A stretch of 64,000 bases of DNA from Lottia gigantea. Taxonomy: Eukaryota; Mollusca; Gastropoda; Lottiidae. The stretch is from assembly GCF_000327385.1 (NCBI RefSeq), contig NW_008710013.1, positions 996,824 to 1,060,823 of the forward strand, read 5' to 3'. The translations under genes were made by a program, and so were the position numbers. Below, piece by piece: positions 11,901-26,900 of this stretch (the stretch's first letter is position 1; each line of letters opens with the position of its first letter). The notes under the pieces were generated by a model, which saw only the letters and a list, made by a program, of their open reading frames with translations, had not been told where the DNA came from and did no database searches.

Positions 11901-14900
11901 TCTGGGAAATATAATTTTAACTTTGAAAACTGATAAGATCAATTCGGTTTCTTGCTTCAGTAAATATTTAATAATATATATTAATATTCTGTTAATATCC
12001 CTCTGCTTCTTTAGAGTGTCATCTCGTTTCGGTTAGTTTGTCGAATGATTATGTATGTTAATGATTTTGACTTTCGTATCGGCTTTATCCTGTTATGGTA
12101 TGCGTGCTATTTGTAATTCAGAGAGTGTAGTTAATGATCACTGACCACCATAGAGACTGAAAACAGAAGATCATCTTCGATATGTAAATAGAACTAATGG
12201 AGCAGTAGGTTCAATAATTAAATCACAAACACAGATAATGCGATCAGACCATTTGCTATGCGAATTTCATTAGAACAGATAAGTATTGAAGATTCTCGGA
12301 TAGACACGATGATATCTTCTAATCATTAAACTAAACACTCGCATTCTATAGTTGATTTACTGTAATGGACCCTGTGCAACATTTTCCAGTTATGTTTGTT
12401 CTATATCAAAATCTTCAATCAAAATAATTTTGTATTAATCTAAATATCATGAAGCCAGGCACTATCGAGTCCAAATCGAGCTATTTCAGATTGGACTGAT
12501 TACTACAGTGCGAATGTACTGGGTTCAATTTTTTTTTATTCATGTGACTAACATACATACATGCTAATAAAATTGTAATAGTTTATTGTAAACTGGAACG
12601 TGTTTCACGCAAACATTTCGTGCACATCCAACAAATAGGAAACTTATTATTCAATATATTTGTAATCAATCTGCGGGTGACTGTTTTGCAAGTTTGGTTT
12701 TGATCTTTTCGTTGTGTTTATTATCGTTCTAAAACAAGAAATTTGCCATTAATTATGAATTCATAAATGGGCGACGAAAGGTTATATTGTAAAATTAAAG
12801 TGTTTGTTATTGAAAGCCAACCATAATACATGTAGCTGTACATATTACTGTTACAGATCAACTACAAAACATGCGAAAGAGATTCCATTAACATGCTTGT
12901 CGAGGTCGATAACAGCAAGATATAATACTATTTGTATCTGGAAATTAATGATTTGGGATTTCAGTGCGTTTCAAATAAGGATTCCGTAAAATGGTAATAT
13001 AAATTAGCGTTGGACTGGCGGCAAAGGCGATACCTGTGTTTGTAATGTAGGTAGCTCGTCCATGATCAATTCTCTACAACATTGACCAATATGAAAAATG
13101 ATTCCATTGGGCAACGCATGCAAATTGACTACTGTGATGTCAAAGCTAACAAAGCAACTACTCACTGTAATCTATGATTAATATGATCATTACACAAGTT
13201 TTAGTGATAATATTATAATCACGATAGTAGTTGATCGCATTTAAAGGATAAAGTTCATTTACTGAGTTGAAATCTGGTGGGAGATGGTCGTCTCGATATT
13301 CCCACTTGATTTTACTATAACTTCTGACATTTATAGAGAAAATTTCAATCATCGTTTACAATATATGTTTAATATACTGTCTATTAATTATTCATTTCCT
13401 CTCCAATTCGCCAATAATTCCCCCATTTCTCCCCTTCAGCTTACGATTAGAATCTAAATACCATTAGAAAGGAGAGAAAATTGAAATCTGGCTTGCAGAG
13501 TCTTTAGCTGTTGTGGATTTATTTTATAATAATTTGACAATAAAGCCTCATTGTGATTCACGTTATAAAATATTTGAAATCTAAATGGGAATGAAAAAAA
13601 TGGAAATTGCCTTGGGGAGCTTTTTGTTTGTTTCACTTGAAATGTCGTGACGGAACTGAACAATACATAATAACCATTTGTCACTGTAATCTGTTCATGG
13701 ATTTCAGCTCTATATCATTGAGACACTTACTTCAGTTTATATGATTCAACAGACTCCACGACATTCAATTTAGCTTTTTATGGGTAACAGGGAGATAACT
13801 GGCCCAGGAACAAAATGAGGTATTCTGAATCTATTTCTGTACCTAAACCTAAACTCAAGCTCAAATCCAAAACCAATACGTGCGATATTTTGTGTGAGCT
13901 GACAGCAGTCGGCTACGGACAGCTAGCAAGGTGCTGACAAATTTGTGGAACCCTTTATATCATTACTGTGCGAGATTCTTTGTTTCCTGACCCAATATTC
14001 CCTTTGACAGTTTTGTGGACTCGTACGGATACATGTAATCGCGTTTTGAGTTTATGATTGATCTCAAGTTTTTACGTATACATATGTAATCTTAGCTTAA
14101 AATTTATCTCTGCACTTTCAGATACTTATTTCAAAACCAAGTCTTTCGACAACCGCAAGAAGTAAACGTTTTGGGCAGGGGTGTAGTGTGAACATTTTGA
14201 CTGGGAAAAAAATAACTAGCACTAAGTTATATATACATACGTACATACGAAACATTTCGTTTTAGGGTAATTTTATATAGGTTTTAATGTTTATATAATT
14301 ATTTCCACATCAACACTTTCATTGCTTGTGACGGCCACTGGAATGATCAATGGTAATTGGTTAGCTTTAGCAAGGCTTGGATGAAAGCGTTGCTTCCCAA
14401 AGAGACACTTTGCAGCATTTCGCAAATTCTTCTGATGTCATTTCCCATCATTTCGATATCTGCCACAAATGAAAGGCAAAACCGATTGGTTAACCGAAAG
14501 AGTGAAAAGTTTGTGTCAGTTGTGATGATCGGTAAATTCTTCGTCTACATTTAAATCTGATTGTCGGTATAAAACGCAACAAGTGGACAGGACATAGTGT
14601 ACAGCACTTCTCAATGACTTAAAATATCCTGATACTTAGTTGGCAGATATCGAAAGATGAGAAATGATATCGAGAAGTGTGGTAAAAGACGGTAATGTAG
14701 TAAAACCGACGGTTAACCGAAACCGTTATGACTTATGTGCAACATTTCCCATGAATGACTTGAAAGATCGTGATTTTACTGAAGCTGTCGGTAAAACGCG
14801 AAATCGTTTGGTAAAAGACGGTAATTGCCGAAGCAGTCGGTAAAACCGATTGGTTAACCGAAAGCGTGAAAACCTGACAACAATGCATTGAGATCTTTCA

Positions 14901-17900
14901 AGTCATTTGGAAATATTGCAAACAATTTGTTGCTTGGTACAACTGAAACATTTTTACCTACAATCACTTTTAATGAAGACGAACTGTTTTCCGGTACAAC
15001 ATAACTGACACAAGGTATTCACTCTTTTCACGCTTAACCAATCGATCTTACCGACGGCTCTACCTAATACCCTTTTTTACCGACACTACATTTGGTTGGT
15101 CAACTATTTTGTAGATTGGTACCGTTTCTCCTGCGCTTTAAACAACTTTCACAACAATCGCAACATTAATTACAATCTATCAAAACCTCTGATATCTAGA
15201 AGCCAATTAACTGAAAAATTTGAAAATGACAATTACCAGATCTACCATGAAGCGACCTGAAAACACGACCTTTTCCAATTATATAGGGTAACCTCTTGAG
15301 GTAAATGACTTATCTTTACTAATAATATTAATTCAACTGAAGTTGTATTCTGGTCGATATACGACATTTCAGAGACATCATCTTAACACCCTCTCTAGCT
15401 ACTAGTTGTAAAAACCAATCTAATAGAAATACGTTGATCATAGATAATGGACTTGCGATCAAACTTGATGTTCTTATACCAAAATCAATAGAATGGAAGA
15501 ATACTTTTTCTGATTTCTAATGCAGAGGAAAATCTAGATTATCGCAAAAAGACGAGTCGAAATCGTCATGAAGGAGTACTTTTTGCACTTTTATACAGAC
15601 CGAGGAGGTGGAGAGATAAAAGGGGATAAAATGACATTACTGTGATAATTTCTGTTCAATGTTTGATTTCTGTTTTACATGTTAAATTAAGTACTGATAT
15701 TTCTAGAACAACGAGGCGAAAATATACAAAAAAATATAAAAAAGATGAAAGATTGCATACATGTACAGTTAAGGCTTGGAAGTTGCTTTAAACACCCAGA
15801 CGTTGAATTGAGTTATAGACATCGATTCTCAGTAATAGATTCGAATGATTGAAACTTAACGAAATTTAACTGCGACTATTGAAAGTAGGTCATCGAGACT
15901 ACCATTATCCCTCTGAAATGTCTGTCTGTCTGTCCAGACCAGTTAAGAACAAAATTTGGTTGGATTTTTTGGTTTCGTATTTTGTACCTGTTTAAAATTT
16001 AGTTCAATGTTCTAATCTGTCATAAACAGCGTTTAGACAGCCATTAAAACTGGCCCACTTGAAGTGAACCCTACTCGGTCTGGACTCGGCCCGGTTGGCC
16101 TGTACCGTTTACACAGCACTGTTTTCACTGGGCCAAAATCAAAAGTAGTCCTGCTCTCCAGAGGAGGCGAAAAAAACACAAACATACAAAATGGCGCTCG
16201 CTATAAACAAAGCTATGATTTGTGGAATTTGTCTCGTTTAAATCGCAAACGAACCTTAAGAATCTCCAATTTTTTTTGAGACACACAGCAATGAAAGTGC
16301 ATGTTTGCGTGCACATCGGCGACGAAAACTTTTGCAAACGATGTTGTTTATTACGATATTACATGTAACTGTCTTGCGAGAAAGGTAGGTTATGGGTACT
16401 ACTTATTATAACAGTAAGTCGATCATTTTTTGTCATAGTTTAGCCTAGTTTGTTGTTCCCTCGAATAAAGTAACAGGGTCAAGGTCATTATTGCGCATGC
16501 GCACAAGCCCCCGGCCAGTGGCGCGTTTACACAGCATTAATATTTTGCCGTGCCGTACCCGGTCCGGACCGAGACCACCTCTTCTTGCGAGACTCGGCCC
16601 ACTTGAAACTAGCACGGTGTCGAACCCTCTCAACCCGTTTACACAGCTGGACCTGGCCCGGATAAATTGTGGCTGTCTAAACGCGGCTATTGTAATGTAA
16701 ACCTCTCAGAATTTCCATTTAGTTAGCTTTTATTGACTAAAATTCTTCTAAATAGTGGCTTTGGTAGCTGTCTCGCGTTGTGACAGGCTTATGGTGTAGT
16801 TCTTCCACTGTTCATTCATAAAAGTAACAGTATTCCATTCAGCCATTTTGAAAGATATAAAAACACGGTAGTTTAAATTAATGGTATAATATGGACTGCC
16901 TGAAGTGATCACGTGATATCGATTAGTTTGAACCCGGCTTGATCCTTTCCCATCATCACAGCTCCACAGAACTCATCATCTTTGAAGCGGAAAACTTGAT
17001 ATCAGTTATTTTCTACTCCGACTAAAACATCTCACAGTATTTGTAGAAATTAGAAAATGATTTGCTCGAGTGAGTGAGGTGATTTGGCACGAGATTAAAC
17101 TTGAATTACATTCTCTCATTTTAATAAACTCGTATTTTCCAGTTTCCCGACGCTTTTCGTTTTTTATGTGAATAATTTATGCTCCTATAATTTGTGAGTT
17201 AAAAAAAAAAAATAAAAGTTATTATTGGTGGGAAGGCGTCTGGGTTGAAAACTCAATAAATGCACATCTAATGCCATGAAATGCCAATATGTGTAGGTTC
17301 TTAGAAATATTAAATCAGGTCAAATTATTCATTTAAGTAACTTTGCAATTTCCAACCATCATCGGTTATCATGTCCTGATGAACAGAGAGAAAGATTATG
17401 TGCTTTCGTTGCTGCTGTGTTATTGAGGAAATCGAAAATGAAAGATGGTGATTACTGCACTTATCAATAATATCGATATGTCGCTTCAAAACTTCTAAAC
17501 TTTTCAATCTTGATTTAGACGCATTAAATTCAGAAAGATTCTTTGACTGATAGTTTATAGCGTGTGTTAGGTTCGAGCGAAGGTTAATAACGCTAGTGTG
17601 TCGAATGAGTTATAATAACAGACCCTTAACTCGTTATTATTTTGTTACATAATGGTATTATATAACTGATAAATTTTAATTTGAGGCTTAGTGAGTTTGG
17701 CGCTTGCTCGTTCACTCATGTTTCTACCAGGCGCTAGTTCAAATGACACTTATTTTTTCAACCAGGATTTTCTGACTGGAAAATCCATTCGTTAGTAAGT
17801 GACAATAAAAGTCACTCATGGCATTGCCCGTCTTCATTTGCATATACTGCAGCAGAAATGTAGGACATGCAACATTATTTGTTTAACTACTGGGTTCCAT

Positions 17901-20900
17901 CCTCCATTCTGGATCATAAGACATCTGATATGACTTATGAATAACAAAGATGTGTTCACAAATGGTATTATGCGAAGAAAAATGCTTATGATTCAAAAAT
18001 ATTCTGTAGGTGAGTTTAAATTGTTGGCATAAAGGATTACGACAATCCTGTCGTCAACCATGATTTATATTAACCTACGAAATGGAAATAGATATGAAGG
18101 GTTGAATGTTCATAAGATTGCATTGTTCTATGTCGAGTAATTTGTCTGCCATATGCACTTTACTTGATACTTAATTTCGGAACAGTTCAGAATAATATTA
18201 ACTATTAATATACTAACACCATTGTCCATATTTCGTAATACATTATAATAGTATTTGAACTCAAAACTAGAACCCTGGTCATATTGCAGCATTTATCACT
18301 ATTTATTTTATTTAATTTTTCACCCTCTTTGCAGATGTTTTATCATGGAAGAGGTATGTTTGATACATTCAACGCAGTTATTAGTTATTTCGATAAAGAT
18401 CAACAGGTCATTATTTTCAAGGCCAATCGTCATTCACGAGGTTCCTTTAAGTTGAGCTGAAATAAGAAAAATGGTCAATAACTAAGAAAACTGAGAGAAT
18501 AATATAAAGTGTTTACCGTGATGTCTGAAGAAAGAAATTGTTCTTAAAAGATGTAAAATAATAACTTTTTCTAATCGATGACGTGACACAATTTGGCGAG
18601 CAATACATATCCGCTTCGTCTGCTACTTCAGCCTTGACCTTAATATCACCTTGTTTAATTTCCGGTTGTTAGTAACGGCTGATTTTGAAAGGAATCTATC
18701 GTTCATTGACTGGTTATCAAGATATTGATTGATCTAGTATTATCTATATTATCTCATACATTCACTCTTGATGATGAGAGAATAGATTACATCATAAAAC
18801 TCCATCTCTAAATTCTACCTATTTGACTGACGTCGCTGAGGCAAGGAAATCTCAGCGACGTTCAGATGGTTTCTTTGAGTTTAAAGTTTCCGGATTCCAC
18901 ACTGGGGACATTAACAAAACATGCTTTGGCCAATCTCCCCTTTTATACAGAACATTAACGTTTCAGATCAGTAGAAGATTTGAAATGATAAACAAGTTTG
19001 CGAGTTGACACCTCTTTCTTGCATCTGAAAGGTTTTGTCGTTTCCATTGGCTCATTAGCGCGCTACACTATCGAACAGTAGGACGTGGAAAGTTATCTTG
19101 TGACTTTACCGTCTACAATGTCATATAATTGTTATCTTTCGTTATAAAAAATTCAATATCAATTTCGTGATACATAGGCCTAAAAACGAACAACTCTATT
19201 TTGGGGTAGATCCATCTTGGTCACCTACGCTTAAATGTCACAGAAGCTTAGCCTGTTCTTTATGTTTTGGCTAAAACCATTCATACTATTTGAAACTACT
19301 CTTTTGTGGCATCGAAAAATTTGTTAACTATGTAAATTGGTTTGATACCACAATTCTCATTAAAGATTCTGTCCATTGGTCATCAGGTTTCATATCATAA
19401 TTCACATAAGACGTCAAAGGTTGAGCGATGGCGGTTATTTATGTTTCACAGTATCGAGAAGATGTCAATCAGACGGGTAATAATTGCCAAAGCTAACCAC
19501 CATCGTTATTATCATGTTTTCTTTCATATCTGCTCGTCTCGTCTGCCTCTTTTCATACGTATTGGCGGGAAAAGTGTTATTAATTCCAGAAAATATGATG
19601 GAGAATGAGAAGAAGGTAATAAGTTGCTTACATTAATAACAAATAGTCGTGTTGCTTACATCCCGTACAAGATCAACTGAAGTAATTAATGCCATCGAAG
19701 TCTTTACACGATTTAAAGAAACCCAAAATAGATTGATAGCGTATTTATTGATTATTTACCTGACGTAGAGGTAAATTTGTGTCATTTTGTTTCATGCCAA
19801 TCAGAATGTTAATGAAGGACATCTTTTCATTTGTGAGAATGTATTGAATTTCTTAATTGTGTATTCACTTTTGGTTACACAAGTCGCTGGTTATGAGAAC
19901 AATAATATATGTATGTAGAAAAACGAAGGACCATAAAAAGTCGATGTTGTGGAATAATTTTGGTCGGATAACTTTAAAGACTCGGGTAGCTCTAAAAAGA
20001 CTCTATTGGGGTGGCATAAATCTATGTTTTTAACTCATTATTTGGTGTGGCTCTCCTGCACATAGTATTGTAGTAGAAAAGTTTGGTAGAATAGCAAACT
20101 CCAAAGCCTTTATAGTATTTTGGTCGAAATAACGCGTGAAAAGATGGACAGAGGTACGTCTTTGTCACATTCTATTCGAATTTTCTAAATGTCAAAAGAA
20201 ACGTTGGACTTAAATATTCAATTAGATTTTCGATGATCTCTCTTCTAAGCATTAAGCGGCTTCGTGTTTTTACTTGATGAAAATGAGTGAATATTGAATA
20301 TCAATTAAATAGCATTTCTACCGATATGAAAAGCCATAAAACAAGAGGGTATTAAGGAAGATAGGGAATTAGAGAAGATTACATTGATAATGCTCTATTG
20401 AAGAGAGGAATACCCTCTAGTGTTAATATCCACTAAGACTGATACGTGACCTGTAAATGCTGTCTATTATTTTTATCGATTTGTTTTACCAGTCATTTGA
20501 AACTGTAAATCAGTTTTTAATACGGCTACAGAATAGCGTGTTAGTTCCTTTACTATTCGTCCTGACATCCTTACTTGCGGATAATGTTAGGATGCTGCGG
20601 GATAAATGTTGTATTTATTCTTTTATCGCCTTTTTAGAGACTCGTTAGTCATTTAGGTGCAGATTTCGTTCCAGTTTGATCATTGTTCACCGGAAAACTG
20701 TATTTCTGCCCTCATATCATGTCGTTTGTTCGACATAGAATATCAGTTTCAAAATACTTGAATGAAGCTTTGGTTCCAATTCGTTGAAGTAATCAGTAAA
20801 ATATGCGAAAGTACTCGGTTTAGTTACATTATTTGGTATACGAATTGGCCCAGTAAGGGTACTATACAGACGCACACCCAATTGTACCCCACTTTAATTC

Positions 20901-23900
20901 AAACAAATATTTTTCCCGAACAACGTGTCAGAATGCACCAAACGCACGAGAGGTTAGCATCATGACGCCTCCACAAAGTTGCCGCATTTTGAACACAGTC
21001 TCGACAGTTGGCCCCTCCCCATTGAGTAAGTGTGTCCCTATTTGACTACGAGTCTCGTGAGTCTGGCACCGCCACTGATTCCCCTGCAATCAAATACAAA
21101 AATTATTTACCATAGCTTACATACAAGCCTTTATCTAAATTACACAAAAAATCAAATGATTAATGTCTATTATAAAAATTCTTACCTTAGTACAGATGTT
21201 GATGAGATGGCACGTTGTATGTGACAATTACTGCATGATGTTGTCCTTTATATAATTTTTATACGCTCACATGAAATGTGGAGCGTATATTGCCGTCACC
21301 CATATCCGTCGGTCCGTCCGTCCACTATTGCTCGTAAACACTCTACAAAGCACAATTCTTGACTGATATCGGCGAAACTTGGTTTGGTTATTTGTAATCA
21401 CCAATGATGCCTATTGAAAATCAGACGAAGCGAAAAATATTTACTATGAGTTATTGCCCTTGTTCTTGAAACGCTCGTAAGCACTCTAGAAGGTGCAATT
21501 CATGACGAATTTTGATGATCTTGGTATGATAAGGATAAACCAGAAAATCAGAAAAATTGAAAAATATTTAGTTATTGCCCTTGTTCTTGAAAACGCGTTC
21601 AATTTTAGCTTGTAAACACTCTAGAGGGCACAATTCTTGATGGATTTTGACGAAACTTGGTTTGAGGGTTTGTAATCACCCAAGGATAAACCCTATCGAA
21701 AATCAGAAAAATTGAAAAATATCTAGTATTAGATATTGCCCTTGTACTTGAAAACGCGTTAAATTTTTAGTTCGTAAACACTCTAGAAGGCGCATTTCTT
21801 GACGGATTTGAAGAAACTTGCCATGAGTGTTGGTTGTCACACATGGATAAACCGTATTGAAAATAAGAAAAATATTTAGTATATGTCATTGCCTTTGTTC
21901 TTGAAAACGCGTTCAATTTTTAGTTCGTAAACACTCTAGAAGGCACAATTCTTGACGAAACTTGGCATGAGTGTTGGTTATCACCCATGGATAAGTATAA
22001 GTTATTGCCCTTATTCTTGAAAACGCGTTCAAATTTTAGCTTGTAAACACTCTAGAAGGGACAATTCTTGACGGATTTTGGCTAAACTTGGTGTGAGTGT
22101 TCGGAATCACCTATGTATGAACCTATTGAAAATCAGAAGAATCTGAGTATGAGAAAATATTGAGTATGAGTTATTGCCCTTATTCTTGAAAACGCGTTCA
22201 ATTTTTAGCTTGTAAACACTCTAGAAGGCACATAATGATGTGGTGTTATATGTTCGAATATAAACATTTTAAGTATAAAGTAAGATTTTTTTTCAGATTT
22301 ACATTTTACCCCTTAACTTTAAGTAACGTTGGGATACATTTTGTCTTTGCAGATGAACGTGATATCTATCCTACATGTACATATATAGAATATTTTACAG
22401 ATAATGACGATAGAGAGGGTATGGGGCCAACAGAAGCTATACTCTGTAAGTATGTTTATTTTGTATCACTAAAGAAGTAAAGAGATTATATTGTGAAGTA
22501 TTCGTGGCTATTAGGCATGATAACTGAATGTAACAGAAACAAAAACAGAAATATCTCTTAATTTTCACACATTATTAACCGTGTGAAACATTTGATAAAC
22601 CAAATTGTTAATATTATTGATGGGATTAAGATGTAAGGGCAAAACCATACCTATCAACAGTGGCTCAAATAGATGAGTGGGGGCCGTGGATCTTTCTTTA
22701 ACGTTTAATTAAGGAATGACCTGAAAATTTTTTCAGTTTATCGATGTATAATTAAATAAACTCGAATACGTGTTTCAATATTTATCTAAAATAGCAACAA
22801 ACTAAGGCACAAAATTGGCGCATAAATACCTAAAATTTAAACATAACGTAAATGAACTGATGCTAACAATAGAGACTTCCTAGAGAACAGCCAATCAGCA
22901 ATAAGTAGGTCACCTATTTATAGTCTAGCCTACTGTCTACTGCTTGAAAGTTGACGGAGAGGCCACATTTAAAGTTCAATTATTGAAAGACGAGTTCGAA
23001 AAAAGTCCAAAAATCATGATTTTGGTGATATTTCGATAATGCACATTCGAGGGAATTTGGAAAATACCGTAATCATTCAGTGAAATGTAGATTTCGGCTC
23101 TGGTGACGTTCGAAGGAAAGACATCGACGCTGTGTAGTGGCCACGCCAATCAAACTCAATGATAAAAGTAGTCCGTTAAGGGGCGTTTACACAGATATAA
23201 ACCGAATTCATGTGACCGTTGTTATCCAATCAAATTGCGTAATACCGTGTAAACGGAATCGTGATTTACTTATATTTCTTTAACGTTTATTCTTTCAGTA
23301 AATATACGTCGAGCTACCACCTTTCCTTTAGTGAGTTTATTAATATTGCTAATAGGAGGAATACTGAGTCTGGGTAGCCATTGTAAATCAAACGGTGGAA
23401 GAAAGATTTTAACTTTTGTATGTGGCATTTTATTTGTTTTAGCAGGTGAGTTCCAATTTCCTATCTTTCACACATTTCAAATCTAACAAGTGGTCAACGT
23501 ATACTCAAACTAATTTTGAAGCATCAAATTTATCAAAAGTTGTAAACATTATCATTGTACATGTATTATCAAACCTACTGATTCAGAGTAGCCTGGTTGG
23601 CTAGAGATGCGCAATTGTTCTCTGTGGTATTATTTGACTTAAAAGTTTGTGAAACATATTATAGGTTGAAATAATGCAATCAAAGTGACACATTTCGGTT
23701 GCACATTTTCTTTTGATCAGTAAATACCCAAAGCCTATTTCAGTGCTATTGAGTATGAATTCGCACCATCTATTTGAAGGAATAGATCGCCTTAGATAGA
23801 ACATAAAAAATTAATTTCGCCCAGACTTGACCAATAACAGTACAGTCGAGTAACCTAATTTCGTGGAAACCTATTATTCGTGGATTTCCGGAAAGGATTA

Positions 23901-26900
23901 ATAATTTACATTAGCGACCTTGCGCGACCTCCGCATTAGTTTGTTTTAATAAACATGGGTTTTCTCTACAATGTCAGCTAGTAGAATGAATCCAGTAGTT
24001 GCAAGCAAGGTAAAATGTATTAATGTATACTTTGACAAATACAAAATGGCGGATTTCAGTTATTACCAAACGTCACCATTTTTTATCGGCCGAATTTCCT
24101 TATAATCCCTAGCCGTAATCGACCTTAATCGTAAATGGACCATATTCTTATGTAGTTTCAGTGACTTTTCGCAATAATTCACGCTACGTATCTTATTTTG
24201 TCAGTCACTATTTTTTTTTTAAATCGTGGTTCTTTGAAGGAATTGTCACTAGTTATAATGAATTGATATTAAAGATAAATACTAAGAGAAGTTAATTATA
24301 CCACCCGGTATCCATACAACATGTTTTTCTAGACTTATTTATAGTTCAAACATTATACACGAAAATAGGTGATGCATTCTGCCGCCGTTTCCGAGTTGGC
24401 TGCTCATGAAATATGGGTCAAAGTGAAGAATTCATAAAGAAAATCGAAACAAACCACTTTTAATTATTTTTTAGAATTTCTGAGGAAACATCTAAGACAT
24501 AAAAAAAAAATTTCGCTTTTTTAACTTTGACGAAATTCGGTGTTGAATCCTTTTATCCACGAAAATAGGTTACAACACTGTATATTTAATATCCATAAAT
24601 AGTGTCATGGTGTCATAACTAAGCATCAAAATCCCTCTATAACCCGAAACATCCACAAAACCAAGTAATTAATTATAAAACGCTAAATACATCCATTAAG
24701 TCTTGGAAAATCAGTTGTAATCATAAGGGGAAGTAACTCTCACACGGGGTTTCCCTCGCCCTAAACCTCTACTCTTGAATGACCTCGACATCGTCAGACA
24801 ATTTTTGAAAATATACGATATTATAAATTCACGGAAGAACCCATCGTATCACGAATACGGGTTTGACATGGTCTTATTAACCCGTATTAAACTAAGCCCA
24901 CTACACTTCGTTTTGGTGGCGTGGAAATGAGATTGGTGGCATTTAAATCTGACCAATCAGATCGGTAGAACAGAAATGAGGTCATGTAAACGAAACACAA
25001 CACCGCTTCGCCGCCGCCCGTTTGAAGAGATAAGAACACATTTCAAGTAATTATTCCAAAGTAAGGTTTTATTTTATCTCGGCTTCAATTCTTTAACGAA
25101 AATCTTACTCAATTCTGTATCGTAGGCTACATATTCATCAAAATATGAAATGACACGCTGCTTTCGTTTTGTTTACGTTTGCAAGCAAACGTTTTCAAAA
25201 TTGATAAAGTGTGGGATGCATACTTATTTAACTAATGGTCACTATTAAACACAAATATTAGCCGTAGGACCAGTGTATTATAGGACGTTCTATTCTTTTA
25301 AAAACTAAAAGCATGACTCTCAGCGAATGATTAAAAGTAATATACTGTACTTTATACCAACTGTGACCTTCCTCCGACCTTTTAACACATTTCCCGAGAT
25401 TCCCATTAGCACATGCTAATAAAGTAAACCTCCCCCTCAATTTTTCACTATTTCACACTACTAACTTAATAACACGGTTAACTTGTTCATAGAAATAGCA
25501 AATTCATTAAAACACTATCTGCACCGTGGTCAATCGAACGTGAATGCTTTTGGGAATTCTATTTGTTACAGCTTGCAGAGCTTCTTTCAGATCATGATAT
25601 TTTTTTTCTCCACACGATCTATGACTTTTCAGAACATAGATCTAAGGAGTCAAAAAAAAAAAAAAATGAATGTAGTATCGATTGGAGAAAGGAATTGAAT
25701 GGGTCATCACAAATTCCGTTTACCTTCGGTGGTCCGAAGCCTTGACATTCCACGCTGTATAATTTTTAATGATAAATGTTTCATCAATGGTTGTACTTCT
25801 AATCCCATGACTCACACTTTAACCTTCATGTACATCTAACTGGGAATATTTGAATTTTTTGAATTTCCAAAATGATTTTACTCACGAATTTTCCGCATTA
25901 TCTTGAGATAATAATATGAGGAGACAAAAACACTTGAGATGTGTCACTGTCATAGACAGCAGAACATTATTTGTGTCAAGTGATCTCTACCTTATTTTAC
26001 TTTATATATCATCTCGTTTAAAATGTCGGGCGAAGCAAACTTGAGTTTTCCGAGAATCACTCTTATGCATTTTGCTTCGAAAGACACAAGAAACTTTTGT
26101 GTTGTCTTTAAATGTCATTTTATCATTAAGAACCATTGTCTTGATTTATACCGATGTGGTATTGAGAACAGAATGGGGGGATGTTTGAGGGCTGTGTACT
26201 TAAACGGATTCTACAGCCACATTCGTGTTAATACGCATTGATTTCAAGTATCTCTGTCGCTAAAAGGAAACTGTAGATTCATTAATCAATAAAAACTAAT
26301 GAGTTTTAGAGGAGTTGTTAAAATGATATGTCCCACCCCCGCTAGTATAAAGAGTGTTAGATGTGTTAAAATGCTGCAGGCGGTGGCTGAAAAGGTCATT
26401 GAATTCTACCATTTAACAATTAATCCATAATAAGTGAGATTTTATCTCAAATTCTTGTCTCCAATTTATCGACTGGGTTTCATCAAGAGATTTTAGAATT
26501 GGGAATTTGTACCTTCTAATCAAGATAAACTCACGCCCTAGCTAATGTTTCAGTCGCGACATAAAAAGCATTTTACTATTAGAATAATTCTCAACATCAT
26601 TATAGAACTCAACCATTGCATTTACTTTCAGTCATTTTTAAAACAAAGTTGGTGAAGTGAAGATTTTCATGGAAACATTCTAGTCTCCTCAGTACCATTT
26701 TCACAATGTCAAGCTATTATGAACTTCAAACCTTGAATAGTCACCTTTCTTGCATCATCGAAGTTTGTAAATGAAGCGATTTGATTAAATTCTACGCTTG
26801 CGAACATAGCCAATTTTAGGCCTCGACAAAAAGTCTGTAAACTCCAAGCAATAATATTTTCAGCTATCAAGGGCTCTGATTGCTGGCGTATAATTCAATC

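Noticed and set aside
16125-16700. several overlapping frames in the G+C-rich region
   Set aside because: Long frames here follow from the local G+C content of the TIR element; none shows transposase motifs.
20860-21030. possible internal exon of the TARP gene
   Set aside because: The four found exons already give a complete TARP of normal length with matching phases; no homologous segment is missing.
21260-22235. CRISPR-like array
   Set aside because: The repeats are contiguous ~160-bp units without spacer/repeat alternation, in a eukaryotic intron.
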